A stretch of 64,000 nucleotides of DNA from Streptomyces sp. MBT53 (GTDB lineage: Bacteria > Actinomycetota > Actinomycetes > Streptomycetales > Streptomycetaceae): assembly GCF_016654115.1 (NCBI RefSeq), contig NZ_JAEQAZ010000009.1, positions 1 through 64,000 of the forward strand, in the 5' to 3' direction. A program made the position numbers and the translations under genes. The notes beneath the pieces were generated by a model. The model did no database searches. It had not been told where the DNA came from and worked only from the letters and a program-made list of their open reading frames with translations. Every line of letters begins with the position of its first letter. Within the stretch, counting starts at the first letter, position 1. Below, piece by piece: positions 29,617-38,829 of the stretch.

Positions 29617-30657
29617 ATGATCGACAGGCGAGCCCTCGGCAGGACCATCGGAGCCGGGACCGCGGCCGCGTCCCTGGCGGGATGGCTCAGCTCGTCACCC
29701 GCGTCCGCCGCTCCCGCCGGACCGGAGGCGTCAACTCCCGCGCGGACGACGGCCCTTACGTCCTTCGAGTCGCTGAAGCAGATCAGGGCGGGCGAGTTGA
29801 CCATCGGCTACGCCGAAGTCGGCCCGGCCAAGGGCCCGGTGGTCGTCCTGCTGCACGGATGGCCGTACGACATCCACAGCTACGTCGACGTCGCGCCACT
29901 GCTGGCCGCCGAGGGCTACCGGGTGATCGTGCCCTACCTGCGCGGCTACGGCACCACCACGTTCCGGTCGTCGAAGACCTTCCGCAACGGCCAGCAGGCC
30001 GTGGTCGCCCTCGACATCATCGCCCTGCTGGACGCCCTGCGGATCGAGAAGGCGCTGCTCGGCGGCTTCGACTGGGGAGCGCGGACCGCCGACATCATCG
30101 CCGCCCTGTGGCCCCAGCGGTGCAAGGCCCTGGTCTCGGTGACCGGCTACCTCATCACCAACCGGGAGAAGAACAAGCAACCGCTGCCTCCCGCCGCCGA
30201 GTTGGCGTGGTGGTACCAGTACTACTTCGCCACCGAGCGCGGTGAGCTGGGCCTGGCCCAGTACGGGCACGACTTCGCCAAGCTGATCTGGCGCAACGTC
30301 TCCCCGACCTGGCACTTCGACGACGCCACCTTCGACCGCACCGCGAAGGCCTTCGAGAACCCGGACTACGTGAGCATCGTGATCCACAACTACCGCTGGC
30401 GGCTCGGCCTCGTCGCGGGGGACCCCCGCTACGACGGCATCGAGGCGAAGCTCGCCGCGGGCCCGCCCATCGCCGTCCCCACGATCACTCTCGACGGCGA
30501 GCTGGACCCCTTCACCCCGGCGGGCGACGGAAGTGCCTACCGCGCGAAGTTCACCGGCCCCTACGACCACCGTGCCCTCGACGGCATCGGGCACAACGTG
30601 CCGCAGGAGGCGCCGGAGGCGTTCGCCCGCGCGGTTCTGGACGCCGATCGTCTCTGA
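29617..30657 (+). CDS. Tat-exported alpha/beta hydrolase, epoxide-hydrolase-like
   Basis: 346 residues. Twin-arginine signal (MIDRRALG, residues 4-5) and a hydrophobic stretch with SPASAAPAG cleavage region indicate export. The hydrolase fold has HGWPYD at the oxyanion position, nucleophile Asp152 in GGFDWGARTA (an Asp, as in epoxide hydrolases and haloalkane dehalogenases rather than esterases), acid Asp in DGELDPF and His in IGHNVPQEAP. ATG with AGGACGG upstream. A strong stem-loop follows its stop, so it is probably monocistronic. The substrate is unknown; an epoxide or halide outside the cell would fit. Confidence 0.9.
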   Translation: MIDRRALGRTIGAGTAAASLAGWLSSSPASAAPAGPEASTPARTTALTSFESLKQIRAGELTIGYAEVGPAKGPVVVLLHGWPYDIHSYVDVAPLLAAEGYRVIVPYLRGYGTTTFRSSKTFRNGQQAVVALDIIALLDALRIEKALLGGFDWGARTADIIAALWPQRCKALVSVTGYLITNREKNKQPLPPAAELAWWYQYYFATERGELGLAQYGHDFAKLIWRNVSPTWHFDDATFDRTAKAFENPDYVSIVIHNYRWRLGLVAGDPRYDGIEAKLAAGPPIAVPTITLDGELDPFTPAGDGSAYRAKFTGPYDHRALDGIGHNVPQEAPEAFARAVLDADRL

Positions 30658-30662
30658 TACGA

Positions 30663-30685
30663 GCGCCGGGCGGACTCCCCGGCGC
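30663..30685 (+). terminator. Stem-loop terminator after hydrolase gene
   Basis: GCGCCGGG (30663-30670) and CCCGGCGC (30678-30685) pair perfectly around a seven-base loop, six bases after the stop codon. There is no U-tract, which is common for actinomycete terminators. Confidence 0.6.
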
Positions 30686-30750
30686 GGATCGGGGCCGTAG
30701 CGGCGATTCTGGAGGGGTCGGCAGTTCGTCCGAGAACGGAGGCGCAGCTC

Positions 30751-32779
<2,029 letters not shown>

Positions 32780-32800
32780 CGCGCCAGCGTTCCGCATGGC

Positions 32801-33448
32801 TCAGGGGATCAGCTGCTGGCCGCCGTCGATGTCGTAAGTCGCCCCGGTGAGTGCCGTGTTGGTCATCAGGTGCAGGGCGAGCGCGGCCACGTCCGACGGC
32901 CCCACGACCCGGCGGATCGGCAGCGTGGCGCGCAACTCCTCGCGGCGACGCTCCAGTTCGTCGCCGAGCAGGCGGGCCGACAGCGGGGTGTCGACGAACC
33001 CGGCGGCGATCGCGTTGACCCGGACGGGGGCGATCTCGACGGCCGCGTTGGCGGTGATGGAGGGCAGGGCCGCCGCCGCGACGGCCGCGATGCTCAGACC
33101 CACGCCCGGGCGGCGGGCGTACGTGCCGGTGATGTACGTCAGTGAGCCGCCGGGACGGACACGCGACGCGCACTCCTTCGCGATGCGCAGCGATCCCAGC
33201 AGGTGCTCGTCGAGCACGCCCCGCGCCAGGTCGAAGTCCATGTCGACGAGCGGCGAGTAGATCGGTCCGCCCCCGGCGACGAGGACGTGGTCGACCGGAG
33301 CCGCCAGCTCCGCGAAGAACCGGTGCACTCCCTCGGCATCCCCCAGGTCGAGCCTCGCGGCCGTCGCACCGAGTTCGTCGCGGGCCGCGTCGAGCCGCCC
33401 TCGGTCCCGGCCGGTGACGACGACGGTACTTGCCGAGAGTTCGTTCAC
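32801..33448 (-). CDS. Short-chain dehydrogenase with degenerate/short N-terminus
   Basis: 215 residues from the GTG shown. The visible part begins at the second strand (STVVVTGRDRGRLDAA) and continues with VLVAGGG, SLTYITGTYARRP and the C-terminal RVNAIAAGFVDTPL and DIDGGQQLIP of an SDR. The cofactor-binding TGxxxGIG loop is missing from this frame start. The open frame continues upstream; a TTG at 33505 would add TTALEGDRARGPATEAAV, where EGDRARG sits in place of the glycine loop. The active-site Tyr region reads YARRPGVGLSIAAVAAA, also atypical, so catalysis is uncertain. Convergent with the flavoprotein (21-base gap) and divergent from the next SDR. Confidence 0.8.
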   Translation of the reverse strand: MNELSASTVVVTGRDRGRLDAARDELGATAARLDLGDAEGVHRFFAELAAPVDHVLVAGGGPIYSPLVDMDFDLARGVLDEHLLGSLRIAKECASRVRPGGSLTYITGTYARRPGVGLSIAAVAAAALPSITANAAVEIAPVRVNAIAAGFVDTPLSARLLGDELERRREELRATLPIRRVVGPSDVAALALHLMTNTALTGATYDIDGGQQLIP

Positions 33449-33596
33449 TGCTGCCTCCGTCGCCGGACCCCGAGCGCGGTCGCCTTCAAGGGCGGTCGTC
33501 CCCCAAGGGTCCCGCTGCCGGTTCCGTACGGCACGTCCGCGCCGAGAGGGACCAGGAATTTCCGCACGTCACCACCAGGAAGGCCGGAGGGCCACC

Positions 33597-34307
33597 ATGA
33601 ACACTCCCGCCAGGAAGGTCGCCGTCATCACCGGCGCCTCGCAGGGCATCGGCGCGGGACTCGTCGAGGCGTACCGGAAGCTCGGCCATCGCGTCGTCGC
33701 GACCTCGCGCGGCATCCCGCCCTCGGCGGACCCGGACGTCCTCACGGTCCAGGGCGACATCACCGATCCAGCCACGGCCGAGCGTGTCACCACCGCCGCG
33801 ATCGAACGGTTCGGCCGGATCGACACCCTCGTCAACAACGCGGGCCTCTACCTCGCCAAGCCGTTCACCGACTACTCCGAGGAGGAGTACGAGAAGGTCG
33901 TCGGCGTCAACCTGACCGGCTTCTTCCACATCACCCAGCTCGCCGTCCGGCAGATGCTTCGTCAGGGCACCGGACACATCGTCCAGATCAGCACCAGCCT
34001 CGCCGACCACGCCAACTCCGCGATCCCCTCGGTGCTGGCCTCGCTGACCAAGGGCGGGCTGCAGTCCGCCACCAAGGCGCTGGCCATCGAGTACGCCTCC
34101 CGCGGCATCCGCAGCAACGCCGTCGCGCTGGGCGTCATCCGAACTCCCATGCAGCCGGAGGCATCCGCGAGTCTCGCCGCACTGCACCCGCTCGGACGGA
34201 TGGGAGAGGTCGCCGATGTCGTCGACGCGATCGTCTTCCTGGAGAACGCGTCCTTCGTCACAGGAGAGGTGCTCCACGTCGACGGCGGCCAGAGTGCCGG
34301 ACGGTGA
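33597..34307 (+). CDS. Short-chain dehydrogenase/reductase without catalytic Tyr
   Basis: 236 residues. Cofactor loop VITGASQGIG, GDIT, NNAGLY and the C-terminal DGGQ are classical SDR. The catalytic block reads QISTSLADHANSAIPSVLASLTKGG: the Lys is present (SLTKGG) but the residue four before it is Ala, not Tyr. So it either uses another residue or is not a dehydrogenase. ATG with GGAGGGCC upstream. Divergent from the neighbouring degenerate SDR with a 148-base gap between the annotated starts. No regulator is adjacent. Confidence 0.88.
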   Translation: MNTPARKVAVITGASQGIGAGLVEAYRKLGHRVVATSRGIPPSADPDVLTVQGDITDPATAERVTTAAIERFGRIDTLVNNAGLYLAKPFTDYSEEEYEKVVGVNLTGFFHITQLAVRQMLRQGTGHIVQISTSLADHANSAIPSVLASLTKGGLQSATKALAIEYASRGIRSNAVALGVIRTPMQPEASASLAALHPLGRMGEVADVVDAIVFLENASFVTGEVLHVDGGQSAGR

Positions 34308-34729
34308 ACTCGCCACGTTGGTGGGCTTTATGGGCAGTAGTGGCGATGTATCGATTCGGCTAACACCTATCCAGGTTGTGCAGGAAATGTGTGAACGCCG
34401 TGATTGAATCATGCACAACTCGGCCTGGTGGCTTGAACTCGACCGTTCGGTTCCCCGTGTCCTGTCTCCGTTCGCAGGATGTCCGCGCGCTCGTGCACGT
34501 CCGCCCGGCCGAGCCGGTACGAACGTGCGGCAGGGGCGGGAGTGGTCGATCCGCGCGCGCCCCTGCCGTGGCGCACCCTGTGTCCCCGCGCGTCTCCCGA
34601 CCGGAGGCTCGCGCCCGGCGCGGCCCGGCGGTCTCCGTGGCCCGTCGGACGGGAGCGTGCGCACGTCACCGTGCCGGCCCACCGCTCCTGCGGCGTGGCC
34701 TGCCGTCACGTACGTGAAGGGAACCCTCG
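34308..34729 (+). other. Intergenic leader before MHYT gene, with long-loop inverted repeat
   Basis: This 422-base stretch has no convincing gene. At 34376-34382 TTGTGCA pairs with TGCACAA at 34412-34418; flanking CCAGG (34371-34375) and CCTGG (34424-34428) could extend the stem with an internal loop. The section from about 34430 on is very GC-rich with only short shadow frames. It may be a promoter region plus a long 5' leader for the MHYT gene; no riboswitch class is recognised. Confidence 0.35.
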
Positions 34730-35572
34730 ATGACCGCCACCGTCTCCGACTTCTACTACGGCGCAGTGACACCTGTCGCCGCCTACCTGATGGCGTGCCT
34801 GGGCGCGGCCCTCGGGCTGCGCTGCACCACCCGCTCGCTGCGCCGCCCGCAGCACAGAGCCCGGTGGCTGGCCCTGGGCGCCGTGTCCATCGGCTGCGGT
34901 ATATGGACCATGCACTTCATCGCGATGATCGGCTTCAGCGTCCAGAGCGCGCTGGTCAACTACGACACGACGAAGACGCTCCTGAGCCTCCTCGTGGCGA
35001 TCGTGGTGGTCGCCATAGGCGTGTTCCTCGTCGGCTACCGGGGTGGCTCACCGCTGAACCTCGCTGTCGCGGGTGTGGTCACCGGGCTCGGTGTGGCGGC
35101 GATGCACTACCTCGGGATGGCTGCCATCCAGACGAACGGCACCCTTCACTACAGCCCCGTGACCGTGGTGCTGTCCGTAGTGATCGCCGTGGGGGCGGCC
35201 ACTGCGGCACTGTGGGCAGCGGTCTCCATCCACGCGCTGTGGGCGAGCCTCGGCGCGAGCCTGGTCATGGGTGTGGCCGTGACCGGCATGCACTACACCG
35301 GGATGGCCGCTGTCTCCGTGCACCTCACCCACCAGGCCGAATCCGCGCAGTCCTCGGCCGACCTGGTCGCGTTCCTCCTGGTCATGCTCGCCGGCCCGCT
35401 CGTCGTCCTGCTGATCGCCGCCGTGATCGTCATGTTCGACCCCGACATGATGCTCGGCGACGACGAGGCGGCGATGCAGGCACCCGCGCCCGCGCCGCTG
35501 TTCGGCGGTGACTCCGTGTTCCCCGCGCCGCAGCAGGCTCAGCAGTCGCAGCAGACGCGCACCTCCTGGTGA
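34730..35572 (+). CDS. MHYT-domain integral membrane sensor protein
   Basis: 280 residues with about seven membrane spans. Three MHYT-type repeats are visible: WTMHFIAMIGF, AAMHYLGMAAIQ and TGMHYTGMAAVS, whose Met and His are proposed to bind copper near the outer face, possibly sensing oxygen, CO or NO. Unlike many relatives there is no GGDEF, EAL or kinase output domain; the protein ends in a Pro/Gln-rich cytoplasmic tail (FPAPQQAQQSQQ). ATG preceded by GAAGGGAA. It stands alone and ends at a strong bidirectional terminator, so it must signal through a partner or serve another role. Confidence 0.92.
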   Translation: MTATVSDFYYGAVTPVAAYLMACLGAALGLRCTTRSLRRPQHRARWLALGAVSIGCGIWTMHFIAMIGFSVQSALVNYDTTKTLLSLLVAIVVVAIGVFLVGYRGGSPLNLAVAGVVTGLGVAAMHYLGMAAIQTNGTLHYSPVTVVLSVVIAVGAATAALWAAVSIHALWASLGASLVMGVAVTGMHYTGMAAVSVHLTHQAESAQSSADLVAFLLVMLAGPLVVLLIAAVIVMFDPDMMLGDDEAAMQAPAPAPLFGGDSVFPAPQQAQQSQQTRTSW

Positions 35573-35599
35573 CCTGACCTCGGCACCCCGAACTCACAC

Positions 35600-35627
35600 G
35601 GCCGTCCGGGTCGGATCCCGGGCGGCC
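35600..35627. terminator. Bidirectional stem-loop terminator
   Basis: GGCCGTCCGGG (35600-35610) pairs with CCCGGGCGGCC (35617-35627), one G-U/A-C wobble, with a six-base loop. It lies midway in the 63-base gap between the convergent MHYT and dehydrogenase genes and can serve both. Confidence 0.7.
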
Positions 35628-35635
35628 ACACGCGT

Positions 35636-36559
35636 TCACATGCCGTGCTGCGCAGGGGGAGTACGGGCGCCGGACGCTGCCGCACCCTCGGTCCTCGCCT
35701 CCAGCGCGCGCAGTACGGCCACCATGTCCTCGCCGCCGTGACCCCGTGCCACCGTCTCCTCGTAGAGGGCGTGGCAGACGTCGAGGAGCGGGGAGGCCAG
35801 CCCGGTCTTGCGGGCGGCCTCCGCGATCAGGCGATTGTTCTTCAGTACGTCGGTGGCCGCGGCCTGCACGGCGAAGTCGCGGGTCACCAGCTTGGGCGCC
35901 TTCACCCGGGAGACCGCACTGGCCATCGGCCCCGCGTCCAGCACCTCCCGCAGCAGGCGCTGGTCGAGCCCGTGCCGGTCGGCGAAGTGGAACGCCTCGG
36001 CGAGCCCGGTGACCAGCGTGATCAGGAACAGGTTCACCGAGAACTTCATCAGCAGGGCGCCCGGAACGGCACCGCAGGCGAACGTCTCCTGGCACACCGG
36101 CGCGAGCAGCGGTCGTACGGCCGCCACGGCATCTGCGTCCCCGGCCAGCATGCCGACCAACTGCCCCTGTTCCGCCGGGACTCGAGAGCCGGAGACCGGG
36201 GCCTCGACGTATCTCCCGCCCGCGCTGCGGATGTTGTCCTGGAGACTCCCCGAGTACTCGGCCGAGGTCGTGCCCATGTGGACGACGGTGTGTCCGGCGA
36301 CCCGCGCGGCGAAGTCCGGGGTGCCGCGGCCCAGTACGGCGTCGACGGCAGTCTCGTCGGCCAGCATCAGGAACACGACGTCGTCGGCCCGCTCGAAGAC
36401 CTCGGCGGGGCCCGCCGCGACCTCGGCCCCGGCGGCACGCAGGGGTTCCGACCGGCCGGGCGTGCGGTTCCACACCACGAGGGGTGTTCCGGCGCGGGCG
36501 AGGTTGAGCGCCATGGGCTGCCCCATGACCCCGAGGCCGACGAAACCCACGTACGTCAC
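35636..36559 (-). CDS. Beta-hydroxyacid dehydrogenase (3-hydroxyisobutyrate dehydrogenase family)
   Basis: 307 residues. NAD(P) motif [21 protein letters not shown] in part (GLGVMG), the substrate loop [16 protein letters not shown], the active-site Lys in [10 protein letters not shown] and [13 protein letters not shown] are the standard order for this family, which oxidises short beta-hydroxy acids or reduces semialdehydes and imines. The middle contains Ser-Gly-Ser-Arg where typical members have SGG, suggesting a glyoxylate-reductase/imine-reductase-like subgroup. ATG start. Divergent from a TetR regulator across a 143-base gap with two matching operators, so it is probably repressed by that regulator. 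Confidence 0.9.
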   Translation of the reverse strand: MTYVGFVGLGVMGQPMALNLARAGTPLVVWNRTPGRSEPLRAAGAEVAAGPAEVFERADDVVFLMLADETAVDAVLGRGTPDFAARVAGHTVVHMGTTSAEYSGSLQDNIRSAGGRYVEAPVSGSRVPAEQGQLVGMLAGDADAVAAVRPLLAPVCQETFACGAVPGALLMKFSVNLFLITLVTGLAEAFHFADRHGLDQRLLREVLDAGPMASAVSRVKAPKLVTRDFAVQAAATDVLKNNRLIAEAARKTGLASPLLDVCHALYEETVARGHGGEDMVAVLRALEARTEGAAASGARTPPAQHGM

Positions 36560-36615
36560 GATGCACCGCCGTTTCCGTCTCCCGGCGAGGCCGGACCGTC
36601 ACCATCGCCGTTGTT

Positions 36616-36658
36616 TATGACGGCTGTCATAGTAGTTCACTCTATGACGGCGGTCATA
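36616..36658. promoter_or_regulatory. Two TetR operators in divergent promoter
   Basis: TATGACGGCTGTCATA (36616-36631) and TATGACGGCGGTCATA (36643-36658) are near-perfect 16-base palindromes, 27 bases apart start to start, differing at one position. They lie between the dehydrogenase and the TetR gene and are typical paired TetR operators. Confidence 0.75.
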
Positions 36659-36702
36659 GAGTGGAGTGCGGAGAGCCCGTGCGACGGTGACGGAGGTCGG
36701 AG

Positions 36703-37308
36703 ATGGCGGCGGCGGAGGCGTCCCGGTACGGGGCGCGCGAGCGGATGGTCTTCAGTGCGGCGCAGCTCATCCGGCGCGACGGAGTCGCCGCCACCGGGAT
36801 GCGCGAGGTCGCCGTCCACGCGCACGCGCCGCGTGGCTCGCTGCAGCACTACTTCCCGGGCGGCAAGGAGCAGTTGGTCAATGAGGCCGTCGGCTGGGGA
36901 GGGCGGTACGCGGGCAAGCGCGTCGACCGTTTTCTCGCCGCGCTGTCCGAGCCGACGCCGAGCGGGCTGTTCGGCGAGATGGTCCGCCAGTGGACCGACG
37001 AATACACGGCCGTCGGCTTCGCGGGCGGCTGTCCGGTGGCCGCCGCCACGGTGGACCGCGCGGAGACCAGTGCTGCCACGCGTGAAGCCGCTTCCGCGGC
37101 CTTCGCCACCTGGAGCGGTTCGGTCGCCCGCGCCCTCGCCGGGATGGGGGTGCCGGAGGAGCGGGCCGGTGCGCTGGCCACCCTCATGATCAGTGCCCTG
37201 GAGGGGGCGATTCTCCTGGCCCGCGCCGAGCGGGACGTCCGTGCTCTGACGGCCGTGGCCCGGGAACTCGGCCCTCTCCTCGACGCCGCTGTGCGCGAGG
37301 ACGGCTGA
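36703..37308 (+). CDS. TetR-family regulator (LmrA/YxaF-type C-domain)
   Basis: 201 residues. DNA-binding domain with MVFSAAQLIRRDGVAATGMREVAVHAHAPRGSLQHYFPGGKEQL in part; the recognition region HAPRGSLQHYFPGGKEQL is typical of the LmrA/QacR-like subgroup. The helical C-domain has GGCPVAAATVD, also seen in that subgroup. ATG with CGGAGGTCGGAG upstream. Two TATGACGGCNGTCATA palindromes lie 45-87 bases before the start, shared with the divergent dehydrogenase, so autoregulation plus repression of that gene is likely. Ligand unknown. Confidence 0.93.
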   Translation: MAAAEASRYGARERMVFSAAQLIRRDGVAATGMREVAVHAHAPRGSLQHYFPGGKEQLVNEAVGWGGRYAGKRVDRFLAALSEPTPSGLFGEMVRQWTDEYTAVGFAGGCPVAAATVDRAETSAATREAASAAFATWSGSVARALAGMGVPEERAGALATLMISALEGAILLARAERDVRALTAVARELGPLLDAAVREDG

Positions 37309-37383
37309 TCCCGAGACCCGGGGGCATCGTTCGTACCGCCAGTAACAGGCCATCCTGTCCGACACGTCGGACGTATGGCACCC

Positions 37384-37403
37384 TCACTGTTACGATTCAG
37401 TGA
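37384..37403. promoter_or_regulatory. LacI-type operator 1 (in front of lacI-family gene)
   Basis: TCACTGTTACGATTCAGTGA: six-base perfect arms TCACTG/CAGTGA around TTACGATT, with the central CG usual for LacI-family sites. It lies 63 bases before the LacI-family start and matches operator 2 at 15 of 20 positions. Binding is inferred. Confidence 0.68.
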
Positions 37404-37465
37404 CGCACGCCACCCCGGGCGGGCGCACGGCATCGGCATGTCCGAGATGTTCCCAGGAGGCTCCC

Positions 37466-38461
37466 ATGGCGAGCAGGACCGGCCGCGTGACGGCGACCGA
37501 CGTCGCCAAGGAAGCGGGAGTCTCGCAGACCACGGTCAGCTATGTGCTGAACGACGTCCCGCACCAGAAGATCTCCGAGCAGACCCGGCGCAAGGTTCTC
37601 GACGCGGTTGCGAAGCTGGGCTACAAACCGTCGGCCGCGGCCCGCGCCCTCCGCCTGGGCCGCAGCGACCTGGTCCTGATGTTCCTCCCGGACGTCCCCG
37701 TCGGCGGCACGATCACGGCCCTCGTCGAACTGCTCGGCGACGAGCTGGAGCGGCACGGCCTGAACCTCGTCACCCGACGCGAGCACCACTCCCCGCTCAA
37801 GTCGCTCTGGCAGGAACTCATGCCGGTGGCCGTGATGACGGCGTTCGAGGTCTCCGCCGAGGACGTGGCCGGTATGCGGGCGGCCGGCATCCACGTGGTC
37901 AGCGCAGGGATGGGCCCCGACGCCGCCCCGGGCGTGCTGACCATCCCCCAGACCCTCATCGGCGCGATGCAGGTGGACCGGCTGGCCGACACGGGGCATG
38001 TCCGCGTCGGCTACGCCGCTCCGGGGGATCCCCGGCTCCGCGACTTCCTGGCCCTGCGGCTCGAAGGCGCCCGAACCGCCTGCGCGGAGCGCGGACTTGA
38101 GCCGCCCGTGCTGCTGGACGTGCCCCTCGACATCGCGGCCGCCGCCGCCGCGGCCGAGCAGTGGCACTCGGCCGTCCCCGCCGTCACGGGAGTGTGCGCC
38201 TACAACGACGAGACGGCGTTCGCCCTCCTCGCGGGCATGCGCAGGGTGGGCCTGACCGCCCCCGGCGACCTGGCCGTGATCGGCGTCGACAACGACAAAC
38301 TGGCGCCCTTCGCGATGCCGCCGCTGACGACGATCGACAACAACCTCGACGTCGTCGTGGGCCGTCTGGCCCGGATGATCGTCAGCGGCGTGACCGGCCG
38401 TGCGCTGCCGTCGTCGCCCCAGGTGACCCCGCTGAGCCTGGTCGTGCGCGAGTCGGCCTGA
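37466..38461 (+). CDS. LacI-family transcriptional regulator
   Basis: 331 residues. N-terminal helix-turn-helix TATDVAKEAGVSQTTVSYVLN and hinge helix KPSAAARALRLGRS, then a periplasmic-binding-like sugar-sensing domain (VTGVCAYNDETAFALL, LAVIGVDNDKLAPFAMPPLTTI). The ATG at 37466 is chosen because AGGAGG lies seven bases upstream and it fits the normal LacI beginning. Directly upstream of a sugar-importer and glycosidase operon in the same direction; palindromes before both units are related, so it should repress the operon and itself until an oligosaccharide or derived sugar binds. Confidence 0.94.
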   Translation: MASRTGRVTATDVAKEAGVSQTTVSYVLNDVPHQKISEQTRRKVLDAVAKLGYKPSAAARALRLGRSDLVLMFLPDVPVGGTITALVELLGDELERHGLNLVTRREHHSPLKSLWQELMPVAVMTAFEVSAEDVAGMRAAGIHVVSAGMGPDAAPGVLTIPQTLIGAMQVDRLADTGHVRVGYAAPGDPRLRDFLALRLEGARTACAERGLEPPVLLDVPLDIAAAAAAAEQWHSAVPAVTGVCAYNDETAFALLAGMRRVGLTAPGDLAVIGVDNDKLAPFAMPPLTTIDNNLDVVVGRLARMIVSGVTGRALPSSPQVTPLSLVVRESA

Positions 38462-38496
38462 CGGCCGTAGGTCCAACCTGACAACAGCCGTTCCGG

Positions 38497-38556
38497 CTCC
38501 GGGCGCGCGGTGACGCGACGCCCCGGCTTCGGGTGTGCGCTGACGCGACGCCCCGG
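38497..38556 (+). repeat. Two tandem 30-base repeats in lacI-importer gap
   Basis: Units 38497-38526 and 38527-38556 are head to tail, identical at 26 of 30 positions, sharing an exact 16-base core TGACGCGACGCCCCGG. They start 36 bases after the LacI-family stop. CCGGG/CCCCGG portions could fold, so a terminator function or a regulatory repeat are both possible. The whole 368-base gap also carries operator 2 and a further CAGTGACGCAC at 38579-38589, an 11-base match to the right half of operator 1 with its flank; I see no gene in it. Confidence 0.55.
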
Positions 38557-38635
38557 TTAATTCCGGCTTTCCGGAAAACAGTGACGCACGGGTCTTGTGG
38601 CCCGCCGAGGGCTGGGCTTACGTTACGCATACGTT

Positions 38636-38655
38636 TCACTTGTACGTATCAGTGG
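38636..38655. promoter_or_regulatory. LacI-type operator 2 (sugar-importer operon)
   Basis: TCACTTGTACGTATCAGTGG matches operator 1 at 15 of 20 positions and keeps the central ACG and right arm CAGTG. It lies 175 bases before the binding-protein start. TACGTTACGCATACGT just upstream is AT-richer and could be the core promoter. Confidence 0.6.
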
Positions 38656-38829
38656 CTGGTTCTCACCCACCGAAAACGGTGGCGAACACACCCCCTTCGG
38701 CCAGGGACGGCTGACCGCCAAGAACGGTCGAAGCCGCGTCAGGACCTGGTTCTCCCCTTACCTCCGAGGCTCTTGAGGGCGGCTCGACGCCTGATGCCGC
38801 CCGGTCATCCACTCACCAGCGGAGTACCC

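Noticed and set aside
34409-34669. A minus-strand frame of 86 codons in the gap before the MHYT gene
   Set aside because: No Shine-Dalgarno, arginine-rich shadow-like composition and no recognisable motif; the gap is better read as promoter and leader.
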